DNA of 19,330 bases from NCBI GenBank assembly GCA_913776795.1, contig CAJYRH010000285.1:1-19330 (forward strand). Reading direction: 5' to 3'. The number at the start of each line of letters is the position of its first letter. Positions within the stretch are counted from its first letter, which is position 1. The notes under the pieces are model-generated. The model did no database searches. It saw only the letters and a program-made list of their open reading frames with translations, and had not been told where the DNA came from. Shown in pieces: positions 1 to 8,738 of this stretch. Source of the DNA: an uncultured Pseudorhodoferax sp. GTDB taxonomy: Bacteria > Pseudomonadota > Gammaproteobacteria > Burkholderiales > Burkholderiaceae. The position numbers and the translations under genes were made by a program.

Positions 1-41
1 AAGAGATCGTTGGCGGCCTCACGGCAGGCAGTGTGAAGTAG
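1..41 (+). CDS. C-terminal end of a sugar-type ABC transporter permease (partial)
   Basis: Frame 3 of the window (first whole codon at position 3) reads EIVGGLTAGSVK and then TAG at 39-41. The pattern 'GLTAGxVK' at the very end of a protein is typical of MalG/UgpE-type inner-membrane permeases of carbohydrate ABC transporters (binding-protein-dependent transport family). It sits directly before an ATPase of the matching MalK/UgpC class, the usual gene order of such operons. Only 12 residues are visible, so the call depends on the motif plus the neighbour. The body of the gene and the transported substrate lie outside the window. Confidence 0.6.
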   Translation, partial: EIVGGLTAGSVK

Positions 42-152
42 AGGCGCCATGCACATCGTCAACGGAGATCCGATGAACCACGATTCCAAAGGTCGCGGAG
101 CAGGCCATGCCAGGGCAGCCGTGCAACTGGCTCTGCCAGGCCGCCGTGTGCG

Positions 153-192
153 CCCCCCTTCGCGCAGCGGAAGGGGGGAGCGGCGAAGCCGC
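153..192 (+). repeat. Tandem hairpin element (REP-like) before the ABC ATPase gene
   Basis: CCCCCCTT at 153-160 pairs with AAGGGGGG at 171-178 around a 10-base loop. GCGGC at 180-184 pairs with GCCGC at 188-192 around GAA. A G-run (195-200) follows, about 11 bases before the ATG at 212. From memory, such C-run/G-run hairpins recur between genes in Comamonadaceae genomes, but only this copy is seen here. It could stabilise or attenuate the permease-ATPase mRNA. Confidence 0.5.
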
Positions 193-211
193 CTGGGGGG
201 ATGGCACTGAT

Positions 212-1273
<1,062 letters not shown>

Positions 1274-1347
1274 CAGCGGCCCGGCGCTGCGGAGCCGGCG
1301 TCGCTCCAGAGCGCGTGTGCCCCTCGCGCGGTTCTCCTGAGCCCACG

Positions 1348-1394
1348 GCCCTGCGCCCAGCGGCGCAGGGCGCCCCTGGGCACGAAGCCAGGGG
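1348..1394. terminator. Two adjacent GC-rich stem-loops downstream of the ABC ATPase gene
   Basis: GCCCTGCGCC (1348-1357) and GGCGCAGGGC (1362-1371) form a perfect 10-bp stem with a 4-base loop. CCCCTGG (1373-1379) and CCAGGGG (1388-1394) form a 7-bp stem with an 8-base loop. They lie 75 bases beyond the ATPase stop, between it and the convergent decayed peptidase gene. No T-tract follows on either strand, so a Rho-independent terminator is possible but unproven; they may be mRNA-stabilising or repeat structures. Confidence 0.4.
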
Positions 1395-1448
1395 TGGCCG
1401 AAGCGTCGTTGAGCCGCGGCAGGGCGAGCGCATGGGCGCACGGGCCCG

Positions 1449-2254
1449 CTGCGTCCGCACCGTCTTGTGGATGTACTGCCGCTTGCCTACCTTTCGGTAC
1501 GGCACGATGGACGGGTGACAGTCAGGCTGGCCCATGCTGCGCGTCAGCTCGTTCATCACCTGCGTGCGTTCGAGCCAGGAATTGAGCAGGCCCAGGAACT
1601 CCTGCGCGCCGGGGTGCTGCGCGTTTCACGGACGGCACGCTTCGAACCGATCGCCCTCTACCTCCGCATGCATGGGTCGATGTCGAAGCAGGCTGCCGCG
1701 TCCCGCGTGTCCTGCAGGTGCAGGTCATGCGCCCAGGCATCTGCCCAGTCCTCCCAGGGATGCGAGGACGCATGGCTGCGCAGGTAGGCCATGGCCCAGG
1801 CAGGTGCCGGTCGTCGCGGTGGTGCCGCTGCAGGGCTTGGCAGCCCCAGGGTTGGCAACTGCACCACCAGGCGGCGCTTGGCGGTCTGCAGTTGCAGCCC
1901 TGGTGCTGCCCGGCCGGCCGCGACACGTCCAACATGCTTCAGGCGGAACGACAGGCACAGTGCCGGCTCTGCGGCTGCGTCGTCGTCGAGCGGCCCGTCG
2001 ACCCGCACCATCCGGTTGCACGCGGCCGCGCTCAGCCGGTGGGCACAGCACCGGTACGCGGTGCCGGAGTTGTCTGCCACGTTGCGCCAGAGCGATGGTT
2101 CGGCCCGGGGTACCACGGCCACCTCCGTCAGGTGCTGCGTGGAAAAGCCCAGCTGGCTCCCGCAGACGGCGGATTGCGTGTGGCGAAAGAGCACGGGACG
2201 GCCACACTGGCATTGGCAAGCCTTGCTCCGGGCGGGCTTGATGCGCTTGGGCAC
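1449..2254 (-). pseudogene. Decayed zinc-ribbon/zinc-binding metallopeptidase gene (DUF2248-type family)
   Basis: Minus-strand fragments follow the order of the family that joins an N-terminal zinc-ribbon domain to a putative zinc metallopeptidase (usually about 330-370 residues). From a GTG at 2254 one frame gives the ribbon-like part (CQCGRPVLF, VCGSQLGF, YRCCAH, AACNRMV, roughly 2218-1997). It then gives KRRLVVQLPTLGLP and, after an abrupt jump, a match to the late segment HPWEDWADAWAHDLHLQDT (about 1762-1706). The catalytic segment that should lie between them is missing near 1790-1835. The frame stops at 1658. The family's C-terminal block continues in another frame as NELTRSMGQPD...QYIHKTV (about 1556-1455). 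Deletion plus frameshift argue for a dead gene. The family assignment comes from remembered motifs, not a search. Confidence 0.7.
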
Positions 2255-2504
2255 GGCGGTCCTTTCACGAAGGGCTCCAACAGGCCGCAGCGGATGCCCG
2301 CTGCGGCGTCTCCGATGGTGGGCTGGCCTGCGGCGCACGGCACTGCGACAGTGGCGAAGTCGGATCGTGGGACACCACGGCCTCCGCAAGCCCGGGTCGT
2401 AGGCAACGGCCCACGACTACATGGGCCCGCTTCTGGCGGACTGCGGCATCCGGCCTGCGTAAAGTGCTGGCACCGCAACCCGCTGCTGCAAAGTGGCTTA
2501 ACCC

Positions 2505-2510
2505 AGAGGA
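2505..2510 (+). promoter_or_regulatory. Ribosome binding site deciding the CsbD start
   Basis: AGAGGA at 2505-2510 is 7 bases before the ATG at 2518 but only 1 base before the in-frame ATG at 2512. The spacing favours 2518 as the start codon. Confidence 0.6.
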
Positions 2511-2517
2511 AATGACC

Positions 2518-2703
2518 ATGAATTCTGATCAAGTCAAGGGCGCCCTGAAGGACGCTGCAGGCAAGGTGCAAGAGAAGGTCGGCGAAGTGACCGGCAGTCG
2601 CGAACACGAAGCCAAGGGCATTGCCAAGCAGGTGGAAGGCAAGACCCAAAAGAGCATTGGCGACACCAAGGAAGCAGTCAAGGACGCGGTCAACAAGCCG
2701 TGA
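2518..2703 (+). CDS. CsbD family stress-response protein
   Basis: This 61-residue, highly charged protein starts MNSDQVKGALKDAAGKVQ and is built from Lys/Glu/Ala-rich amphipathic segments (KVQEKVGEVTGS, KGIAKQVEGKTQK, GDTKEAVKDAV). This is the hallmark of the CsbD-like family, named for a Bacillus subtilis general-stress protein. Members are small, soluble, mostly helical and induced by stress in many proteobacteria; their biochemical role is not settled. Cysteine is absent. The gene is monocistronic: a decayed gene lies upstream, and a strong hairpin-plus-T-tract terminator follows 28 bases after the stop. The start at 2518 is set by AGAGGA spacing. Family assignment is secure; function is only as known for the family. 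Confidence 0.93.
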   Translation: MNSDQVKGALKDAAGKVQEKVGEVTGSREHEAKGIAKQVEGKTQKSIGDTKEAVKDAVNKP

Positions 2704-2731
2704 GCCCTGTCGTCGTTCTGACGCCTGTGAG

Positions 2732-2755
2732 AAAAGCGGCCGAGGCCGCTTTTTC
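2732..2755 (+). terminator. Rho-independent terminator of the CsbD gene
   Basis: AAAAGCGGC and GCCGCTTTTT flank a CGAG tetraloop (stem GCGGC 2736-2740 with GCCGC 2745-2749), followed by the T-tract TTTTTCTTT. The A-run before the stem makes it potentially bidirectional. Confidence 0.88.
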
Positions 2756-3095
2756 TTTGGCCATCTGAACTGACACCCGGCGCTTTGCCGGAATGCCTTG
2801 GCCTGTGCTCTTGCACGCGTTCCAACGGCAGACCCATGCTCACGACTCGGCAACCGGCATGCGCCTACCTTCGTCGGCAAGTTGTGCTCGATGGACGTTG
2901 GCAATACCGCGTGGAGACATCGATCGTCAGGCGGGCGCGTTCAGCCTGGCCGCACCATGGCTGCAGCGGGGCCGGTGCGCTGCCTGGCGCCACCGTGTAG
3001 GCGCATACCGCTTCCCATGCCCCGCCCGTGGGAAGCACCGCCGGGGCTGGCACACTCGGTGCAAGACGCCTGGAGCCTTCCGGCCGCTTTCGCCC
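2756..3095. other. Intergenic stretch before the esterase gene, no gene seen
   Basis: About 340 bases between the CsbD terminator and the esterase ATG. Open frames on both strands run through it, but none gives a recognisable protein and none has a convincing ribosome binding site. It presumably holds the esterase promoter, but I could not pick out a clear -35/-10 pair. Confidence 0.5.
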
Positions 3096-4145
3096 ATGCT
3101 CCGACGCAAGACCCTCAAGAACCTCACAAGGCTGTTCACCAGCAGCCTGCAGCCCCTGATGCCGGGCCAGCCGCGACGTGCCCGCAAGGCCGCAGCCAAG
3201 ACTGCCGCCAAGGCAACGCCTGCCACGAAGACGGCCCGCATGCGTGCCAAGGCGCCGGCCGTGCCGCCTCAGCCAGGGGCGGGACGCTGGGTCTTGGGCG
3301 TGGCGCTGGCAGCGGCAGGCCGGCGGCGGTTTCGGCTGTTCCTTCCAGCCGGCCGCGTGGCAGGCCAGCGCATGCCGCTGGTCGTGATGCTGCATGGCTG
3401 CGACCAAAACGCCACGGGATTTGCGGCCAGCACGCGCATGCATGTGCTGGCGGCGCGCGCCGGCTTCGCCGTGCTGTACCCGGAGCAAGAGCGCCTCGCG
3501 AACGCGCACCGCTGCTGGAACTGGCACGAGACGCGCAACGGCCGCGCTTTCAGCGAAGCGGCTTTGATCGTGCAGGCGATCGAGCAGGTGTGCACCCTGC
3601 ATGGCGCCGACCGCAGCCGCGTGGCCATCGCCGGCTTGTCCGCCGGTGCCGGCATGGCAGCGCTGGTCGCGGCGCGCTACCCCGACCGCTTCCGCGCGGT
3701 GGCCATGCATTCGGGTGTGCCGCCCGGCACGGCAGACTCCACCCTGTCGGCCCTGGCGGCCATGTCGGGCCGCGGCGCGACCGACGCGCTGGCCGTCACG
3801 CCAGAGGACATGGCCGCGCACTGGCCGGCACTGCTTGTGATCCAGGGCGGCCGGGACCGCGTGGTCGCGCCGCGCAACGGCATGGCGGCCGTGCAGGCCT
3901 GGGCGCAGGCCGCCGGCGCGGGGCCTGCTGCGCCGCGTGAAGTCCAGCGCGGCAAGCGTCATCCCATGCGCATCACCGACTTTCGTGCAAACCGGCGCAC
4001 GGTGGCCACGTTGGTGGAGGTGCCGGCCCTGGGCCACGCCTGGAGTGGCGGCGCGGCCTCGCAGGCCTACAGTGACCCCGCAGGACCGGACGCATCACGC
4101 ATGGTCTGGGCATTCGCGCAGCGCGCGTTCGCGCACCACGGCTGA
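3096..4145 (+). CDS. PHB depolymerase family esterase (alpha/beta hydrolase)
   Basis: The 349-residue product has a Lys/Ala/Arg-rich N-terminal stretch (about 25-60), then an alpha/beta-hydrolase core of the esterase_phd / LpqC class that contains polyhydroxybutyrate depolymerases and feruloyl/acetyl-xylan esterases. Visible are the oxyanion-region HGCDQ (100-104), the nucleophile elbow GLSAG (180-184, Ser182), the probable acid Asp254 in GGRDRVV, and the probable catalytic His314 in GHAWSGG. HRCWNW (139-144) is also typical of this family. No clear signal peptide is seen, so an intracellular polyester or short-chain ester hydrolase is likely. The ATG at 3096 (MLRRKTLKNL) is chosen because basic N-termini like this are usual here and the longer frame reads into unrelated sequence; the ribosome binding site is weak. 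It ends 14 bases from the convergent response-regulator gene. The substrate is unknown. Confidence 0.88.
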   Translation: MLRRKTLKNLTRLFTSSLQPLMPGQPRRARKAAAKTAAKATPATKTARMRAKAPAVPPQPGAGRWVLGVALAAAGRRRFRLFLPAGRVAGQRMPLVVMLHGCDQNATGFAASTRMHVLAARAGFAVLYPEQERLANAHRCWNWHETRNGRAFSEAALIVQAIEQVCTLHGADRSRVAIAGLSAGAGMAALVAARYPDRFRAVAMHSGVPPGTADSTLSALAAMSGRGATDALAVTPEDMAAHWPALLVIQGGRDRVVAPRNGMAAVQAWAQAAGAGPAAPREVQRGKRHPMRITDFRANRRTVATLVEVPALGHAWSGGAASQAYSDPAGPDASRMVWAFAQRAFAHHG

Positions 4146-4159
4146 GCACCACGCCCTTC

Positions 4160-4537
4160 TCAGGATTCGCAGAATTCCAGGAAGGCGTCCAGTTCGGTGG
4201 ACTTGTCGAACACCGCGTCGGCGCCGAGTGCCAGGCACCTGGCACGGATGTCGACGTCGGCGTAGTTCGTGAGCACCACGGCACGCTGGCGTGCGCCGCG
4301 CGCCTTGCAGGCCTGCAGAACGCCCAGACCCGAGCCGTCGCGCAGGAACAGGTCGATGACAGCCAGCTGCCAGCCGTCCGGATGCTCGCGCAGCCATTCG
4401 GCGGCGGACTCTTCGGATTCAGCCCAGGCCACCACGCGCATGTCCACGAGCTCCTCCAGCGCCACGATCAGGTTGTCGCGGATCAGGGCGTTGTCTTCGA
4501 CGAGAAACACCACCAGCGGAGGGACGGGACGGCTCAT
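4160..4537 (-). CDS. Single-domain response regulator (CheY-like receiver)
   Basis: The 125-residue protein is one REC domain with no output domain. The acidic pocket Glu14-Asp15 (LVEDN), phosphoacceptor Asp62 (AVIDLF), switch Thr90 (VVLTNY) and conserved Lys112 (FDKST) are all present, so it should be phosphorylatable. It lies 90 bases downstream of a hybrid histidine kinase on the same strand, a likely partner. In such arrangements the free receiver passes phosphate on or acts through protein contacts rather than DNA. Its nearest family is the set of stand-alone receivers found beside PAS hybrid kinases in Burkholderiales. The ATG at 4537 is the first in-frame start with full homology (MSRPVPPLVVFLVEDN). 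Confidence 0.92.
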   Translation of the reverse strand: MSRPVPPLVVFLVEDNALIRDNLIVALEELVDMRVVAWAESEESAAEWLREHPDGWQLAVIDLFLRDGSGLGVLQACKARGARQRAVVLTNYADVDIRARCLALGADAVFDKSTELDAFLEFCES

Positions 4538-4627
4538 GGTCCGTATGGTGCGCGTCTGCAGCGGGCCGGGCCGTTGCGTTCGGGCGCAGATGCACGTAGG
4601 ACAGCGCCGGACAGCACTGCCCGCGTC

Positions 4628-6661
4628 TCAGCGCAGCGCCAGGGCGTCGGCAATGGCCAGCGCCAGCGCCGCCTGGTCGAACGGCTTGGCGAGGCGCACG
4701 ACCTGGGGCGGCAGCCCCGCCGGCAGCTCGGCATAGCCCGTGGCCAGCACCACGGCCAGTTGCGCCCGCTCCTGCTGCACGGTGGCGATGAGCTGCGCGC
4801 CGGTCATCTGCGGCATCACATGGTCGCTGACGAGCAGCGCGATGGTGGCGTCGGAGCGCAGCAGACGCAAGGCCTCCTCGGCGGAGGCCGCCGGCAGCAC
4901 GGTGTGGCCGAGGTCTTCCAGCAGTGCCACCGTGTTGGTGAGGACGAGAGGGTCGTCGTCCACCGCCAGCACGCGCAGCGCGGCTCCCGTGGAAGGCGGG
5001 GCAACCGCACGTGGAGAGGCGGCAACGGCCACGTCCTGCTCGGCCACGGGCAGCCACAGCGTGGCCGTGGTGCCTTGGCCGGGCTGACTCTGCAGCGTGA
5101 AGCCTCCGCCGGACTGGCCCGCCAGGCCATGGACCATGGCCAGCCCCAGGCCGGTCCCTTTGCCCGCCCCTTTGGTCGTGAAGAAGGGCTCGGTCGCACG
5201 CGCAAGCGTGGCGGCATCCATGCCGCTGCCGGTGTCGGCCACGGCCAGCCGCACGTAGCGGCCCGGTGCGACGGCACCGGCTTCGGCTACGGCCTCGAGC
5301 TGCGCGCTCAGCTGCAGTTGCCCACCGGTGGGCATGGCATCGCGCGCGTTGACGGCCAGGTTGAGCAGCGCCAGCTCGAGCTGGTTCGCGTCCACCCGCA
5401 CGGGGGGCAGGTCCGGCGTGAATGCGGTCTGCACCTGCACGCTGCTGCCCAGCGTGCGCTTGAGCATTTCGGCCATGCCTTGGACCAGCGCCGGCAGGTG
5501 CACCACGGTGGGGTTGAGGTCCTGGCGTCGCGCGAACGCCAGCATGCGCTGGGTCAGTGCCGCGCCGCGGCGTGCGCCGTCGAGCGCGTTGTCGATCAGG
5601 CCGACCAGCTTGGGATCGTCCGGCAGGCGGCGCCTGGCCAGGCTCAGGCTGGACATCACCACCATCAGCAGGTTGTTGAAGTCGTGCGCAACGCCGCCGG
5701 TGAGCTGGCCGATGGCGTCCAGCTTCTGGGACTGGAACAGGGCCTCGCGCGCCTGCTCGAGCGCCTGCTGGGCCGCACGCTGGGCCGTCACGTCGCGCGT
5801 GATCTTCGCGAAGCCGATGATGCGGCCGTCGTCGTCGCGGATGGCATCGATCACCACGTTGGCGCGGAACTGGCTGCCGTCCTTGCGCACACGCCAGCCT
5901 TCGGCCTCGAAGCGGCCCTCGCGCGCGGCGGTTTCCAGGGCCGCGGCCGGTTCGCCGCGCGCGCGTTCCTCGGCACGGTAAAAGCGCGAGAAATGCGTGC
6001 CCACGACCTCCACGGCGCTGTAGCCCTTGATGCGCTGCGCACCGGCATTCCAGCTGGCGACCACGCCCTGCGGGTCGAGCATGTAGATGGCGTAGTCGGT
6101 CACGCCCTGCACGAGCATCCGGAACTGGGCCTCGCTGCGGCGCAGGGTCTCCTCAGCGGCGCGGCGCTCGGTCAGGTCGCGCGTGACCTTGGCATAGCCA
6201 ACGATGGCGCGGTCCTCGCCACGGATCGGCTCGATCACCGCCAACGCCCAGAAGCGGCTGCCGTCCCTGCGCACGCGCCAGCCCTCGGCTTCGAAGCGGC
6301 CCAGCGTGGCCGCTGCCACCAGCGCACGCGCCGGCAGGCCGGCGAGTCGGTCCGCTTCGGTGTAGAAGCTGGAGAAGTTCTGGCCCAGGATCTGCGCGGG
6401 CGTGTAGCCCTTGAGCCGCTGCGCTCCCGGATTCCAGCTCACCACCGCGCCTTCGGTGTCGAGCATGTAGATCGCGTAGTCGGTGACGGACTCCACCAGC
6501 AGGCGATAGCGCGACTCGTCGTCGAGCCGCGACAACGGGAATGGGGATGGCGCTGGCAAGGGAGGCGTGGGTGGCAAGGTGGCGGGACTATAGCCACGCC
6601 ACGCCGCACAGGTGTTGGCCGCGCGACAAAACGCGGCCGCGTCCGACAGGCGGGCCAGCAT
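4628..6661 (-). CDS. PAS-PAS hybrid sensor histidine kinase/response regulator
   Basis: From the ATG at 6661 the protein has 677 residues. Domains in order: two PAS/PAC units (about 50-167 and 181-295), a HisKA dimerisation domain with phospho-acceptor His326 in GGVAHDFNN, an HATPase_c domain (about 423-539; N-box NARDAM, G-box DTGSGMD and GTGLGLAM), and a C-terminal receiver (about 562-676; acidic DDD in AVDDDP, phospho-Asp613 in SDHVMP, Lys659 in AKPF). No transmembrane segment or signal peptide is visible, so it should be a cytosolic sensor. The two PAS units are very alike. The start is uncertain: homology begins only around residue 45, other starts lie at 6718 and 6823, and a TATAGT box on the minus strand near 6590 could imply a shorter protein from an in-frame TTG. 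It probably signals with the free receiver just downstream. Confidence 0.88.
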   Translation of the reverse strand: MLARLSDAAAFCRAANTCAAWRGYSPATLPPTPPLPAPSPFPLSRLDDESRYRLLVESVTDYAIYMLDTEGAVVSWNPGAQRLKGYTPAQILGQNFSSFYTEADRLAGLPARALVAAATLGRFEAEGWRVRRDGSRFWALAVIEPIRGEDRAIVGYAKVTRDLTERRAAEETLRRSEAQFRMLVQGVTDYAIYMLDPQGVVASWNAGAQRIKGYSAVEVVGTHFSRFYRAEERARGEPAAALETAAREGRFEAEGWRVRKDGSQFRANVVIDAIRDDDGRIIGFAKITRDVTAQRAAQQALEQAREALFQSQKLDAIGQLTGGVAHDFNNLLMVVMSSLSLARRRLPDDPKLVGLIDNALDGARRGAALTQRMLAFARRQDLNPTVVHLPALVQGMAEMLKRTLGSSVQVQTAFTPDLPPVRVDANQLELALLNLAVNARDAMPTGGQLQLSAQLEAVAEAGAVAPGRYVRLAVADTGSGMDAATLARATEPFFTTKGAGKGTGLGLAMVHGLAGQSGGGFTLQSQPGQGTTATLWLPVAEQDVAVAASPRAVAPPSTGAALRVLAVDDDPLVLTNTVALLEDLGHTVLPAASAEEALRLLRSDATIALLVSDHVMPQMTGAQLIATVQQERAQLAVVLATGYAELPAGLPPQVVRLAKPFDQAALALAIADALALR

Positions 6662-7093
6662 GGCACTGGCTTCTACAGCGCCATCGAGATGCGTTCGATG
6701 TCCGCACGCCCGGTCCATGGAGCGGACACGCGCGGCGGTGCGCACGGGAGCATCGGGTGCATCCACGCATGCCTCCCTGGGCTGGCGCGGTCGGCGTCGC
6801 CGCTGCGCGCCCTCGACCAGCATCAAGTGGCCGCGCCCAAGGCCCCCCGCTTGGACAAAGGGACAGCCGCTGCCGCGCAGACGGCCTCTGCCAGAACGCT
6901 ACGAGCCAGGATGGGTCATTGCAGACGTTGGACCTGGTTGTCGAACCTGGAGCTCGCGTCAAAGTTGTCCGGCCGCAGAATGCTGGATCCTGCCAGACCC
7001 GGAATTGGGCGGCATTCGGTGCAGAGGGTGAGGTTCACTCCGAACCGCCCCGGGGCAGTTCACCGACCACAAGCCTGTACTTCCAACAACAGT
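6662..7093. other. Stretch between the kinase and the catabolic operon
   Basis: About 430 bases. The left part (to about 6900) is extremely GC-rich and may include an alternative, longer kinase N-terminus. The right part drops to about 60-65% GC, like the operon. I see no convincing gene, IS end or tRNA. The only distinct structure is the inverted repeat at 7042-7061. Confidence 0.45.
7042..7061 (-). terminator. Possible operon terminator hairpin
   Basis: The inverted repeat lies 33 bases past the stop of the last operon gene. On the minus-strand transcript GAACUGCC pairs with GGCGGUUC (one U-G pair) around a CCGG loop. There is no U-tract after it, so intrinsic termination would be weak; it could also be a 3'-end stabiliser. 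Confidence 0.35.
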
Positions 7094-8707
7094 TCACCCA
7101 GGCATCCTGGAAGCGTGCCACCGCGCCACGCGATCGGACCGGTACTGCCGCGGCTTGCTCGTGATCTCTGCCGCGACACCCATGGGGCCGGCTGCGAACA
7201 GGCGTGCATCCATGGTCCTGAGCTCCCTCGACACGCGGGGACGAAACCCCATGTGCGCGATCACGTCGCGTTCCGGATCGAGTCCGGGTGCTATCTCGAT
7301 CAGCTCGAGGCCCGACCCGGTGTTCTCAAACACGGCGCGTTCGGTGACGAATATCGCGCGCTGGCCCCGCGCATAAGCAAGCTTGGCGTTGTAGCAGATC
7401 TGTTCGATCTTCGGGACGAACTTGCGATGCTGGCCTTCGGTTCGAATGGTGGTGCGCCCGCCTTCGTAGGAAACATCGAGACCGCCAGCGGTCAGCGTCC
7501 CGTTGAAGACCATGGTCTTCGCGTTCTGACTGATGTTGATGAAGCCACCGACGCCAATGATCTTGTCGCCAAATCGACTCACATTGACATTGCCGTCGGC
7601 ATCAACCTCCGCAAACGACAGAAATGCGATGTCCAGTCCGCCGCCGTCGTAGAAATCGAACTGGACAGGCGACTCGACGATTGCTGCGTAGTTCTGGCCT
7701 CCGCCGGTATCACGGCCCGTCAGGGGCGCGCCACCTACGATGCCCTGCTCGTTGGTCAACGTCACCGCCTCGAGCACGCCTTCTTCCGCTGCGACCGTGC
7801 TGAGGCCGGTGGACACGCCGGCGCCGAGATTGCAGATCGCACCGGGATATAGCTCCATGGCCGCACGGCGGACGATGACCTTGCGCGGTCCCAGCGGCAA
7901 TGGCTGGATTCCATGAGCGGGAATGCGCAGCTCGCCGGAATAGCTCGGATCGTAGAGGGTGGCATAGGTCTGTCTCTGCTCCGGCTCGACGACCACAAAA
8001 TCGACGACGATGCCTGGAATCCTCACTTGCTTTGCCGGGATGCCGCCCTTGCGCGCAAGCTGTTTGACTTGCACGACAACGACCCCGCCAAGCCGCCGTG
8101 TGGCCTGCGCCATGGCCAGCATTTCGCCGTACACGGCTTCCTGCTCCATCGAAACATTGCCATCCTCGTCCGCGGTCGTTCCTCTGAGAAAGGCCACGTT
8201 GACTGGGACCGGCTTGAACCAGAGCCATTCCTCGCCGCCCAGCTCGACGACCTCAACGTACCGCAGTGGTGTTCTCGGACTTTGGCGCGCACCGAGCTGA
8301 CGGGGATCCACAAAGGTATGCAGCCCTGTCTTGGTGATCGTCCCTGGACGGCCTGCTGCCATGTCGCGCATCAGTTGCGCCATGACGCCTTGAGGAAACG
8401 TGTACGCATCGATCTGGTTCGCTGCGGCCATCCTGACCAGGCCGGGCGAGTCGACCAGCGCGCTCGTGATGGCCGTAGCGACAAGACCTTCCTTGGCCAG
8501 ATGGCTGGCACCCAGCAGCGCCCGATCTCCGATGCCCGTGACGCTGACCGAAGTCAGGCCGCGTGGTCGCTGCTCCTTTTCAAACCGACGCCCGACGGCC
8601 GCAAGCAGTGCCTCCGGGACGGCATGCCCTCCACCGGAACCGCCAATCAAAACGGCATCTCCGTCCTGAAGCAGCGCAGCTGCTTCATCGGCTGTGATCA
8701 GCTCCAT
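7094..8707 (-). CDS. Family I acyl-CoA transferase B (YdiF/propionate CoA-transferase type)
   Basis: The 537-residue fused alpha/beta CoA-transferase swaps CoA between an acyl-CoA donor (for example acetyl-, propionyl- or succinyl-CoA) and a carboxylate through a glutamyl-CoA thioester. The N-terminal half has the glycine loop GGSGGG (22-27) and the second half has the catalytic motif TNEQGIVGG with Glu320 as predicted nucleophile. DGGGLDIAFLSFAEVD and GFRPRVSRELRTMD are typical of the YdiF/Pct group. Start ATG at 8707 has GGAG 7 bases upstream. It is the last gene of the operon, 31 bases after a MaoC hydratase gene, and is a paralogue of the transferase at 10765-12324. The C-terminal tail (SKPRQYRSDRVARW) is longer than in the paralogue. 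Acyl specificity cannot be read from the sequence. Confidence 0.92.
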   Translation of the reverse strand: MELITADEAAALLQDGDAVLIGGSGGGHAVPEALLAAVGRRFEKEQRPRGLTSVSVTGIGDRALLGASHLAKEGLVATAITSALVDSPGLVRMAAANQIDAYTFPQGVMAQLMRDMAAGRPGTITKTGLHTFVDPRQLGARQSPRTPLRYVEVVELGGEEWLWFKPVPVNVAFLRGTTADEDGNVSMEQEAVYGEMLAMAQATRRLGGVVVVQVKQLARKGGIPAKQVRIPGIVVDFVVVEPEQRQTYATLYDPSYSGELRIPAHGIQPLPLGPRKVIVRRAAMELYPGAICNLGAGVSTGLSTVAAEEGVLEAVTLTNEQGIVGGAPLTGRDTGGGQNYAAIVESPVQFDFYDGGGLDIAFLSFAEVDADGNVNVSRFGDKIIGVGGFINISQNAKTMVFNGTLTAGGLDVSYEGGRTTIRTEGQHRKFVPKIEQICYNAKLAYARGQRAIFVTERAVFENTGSGLELIEIAPGLDPERDVIAHMGFRPRVSRELRTMDARLFAAGPMGVAAEITSKPRQYRSDRVARWHASRMPG

Positions 8708-8738
8708 GCAATGACTCCAGTTGCGTTCGTCAGACGGC

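Noticed and set aside
49..210. 53-codon plus-strand frame between the permease end and the ABC ATPase
   Set aside because: It translates straight through the hairpin element (Arg/Gly/Ser-rich end), has no recognisable homology and no good ribosome binding site.
1534..2241. Plus-strand open frames across the decayed peptidase region
   Set aside because: They give Arg/Pro/Ala-rich proteins without motifs, while minus-strand fragments show ordered family blocks; openness here reflects GC bias.
2128..2904. Minus-strand frame over the CsbD gene, with a hydrophobic-looking segment
   Set aside because: The LLxLAFHLLG-like stretch is just the complement of the Lys/Ala-rich CsbD codons. The plus-strand gene has a ribosome binding site, family motifs and a terminator.
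2865..4037. 390-codon minus-strand frame over the esterase
   Set aside because: Arg/His/Gly-rich antisense product; the plus strand holds the catalytic triad motifs of the esterase.
4382..7852. 1156-codon plus-strand open frame
   Set aside because: It lies antisense to the kinase and part of CoA-transferase B. The product is His/Arg/Gln-rich low-complexity sequence typical of the reverse frame of GC-rich genes; the opposite strand carries clear domains.
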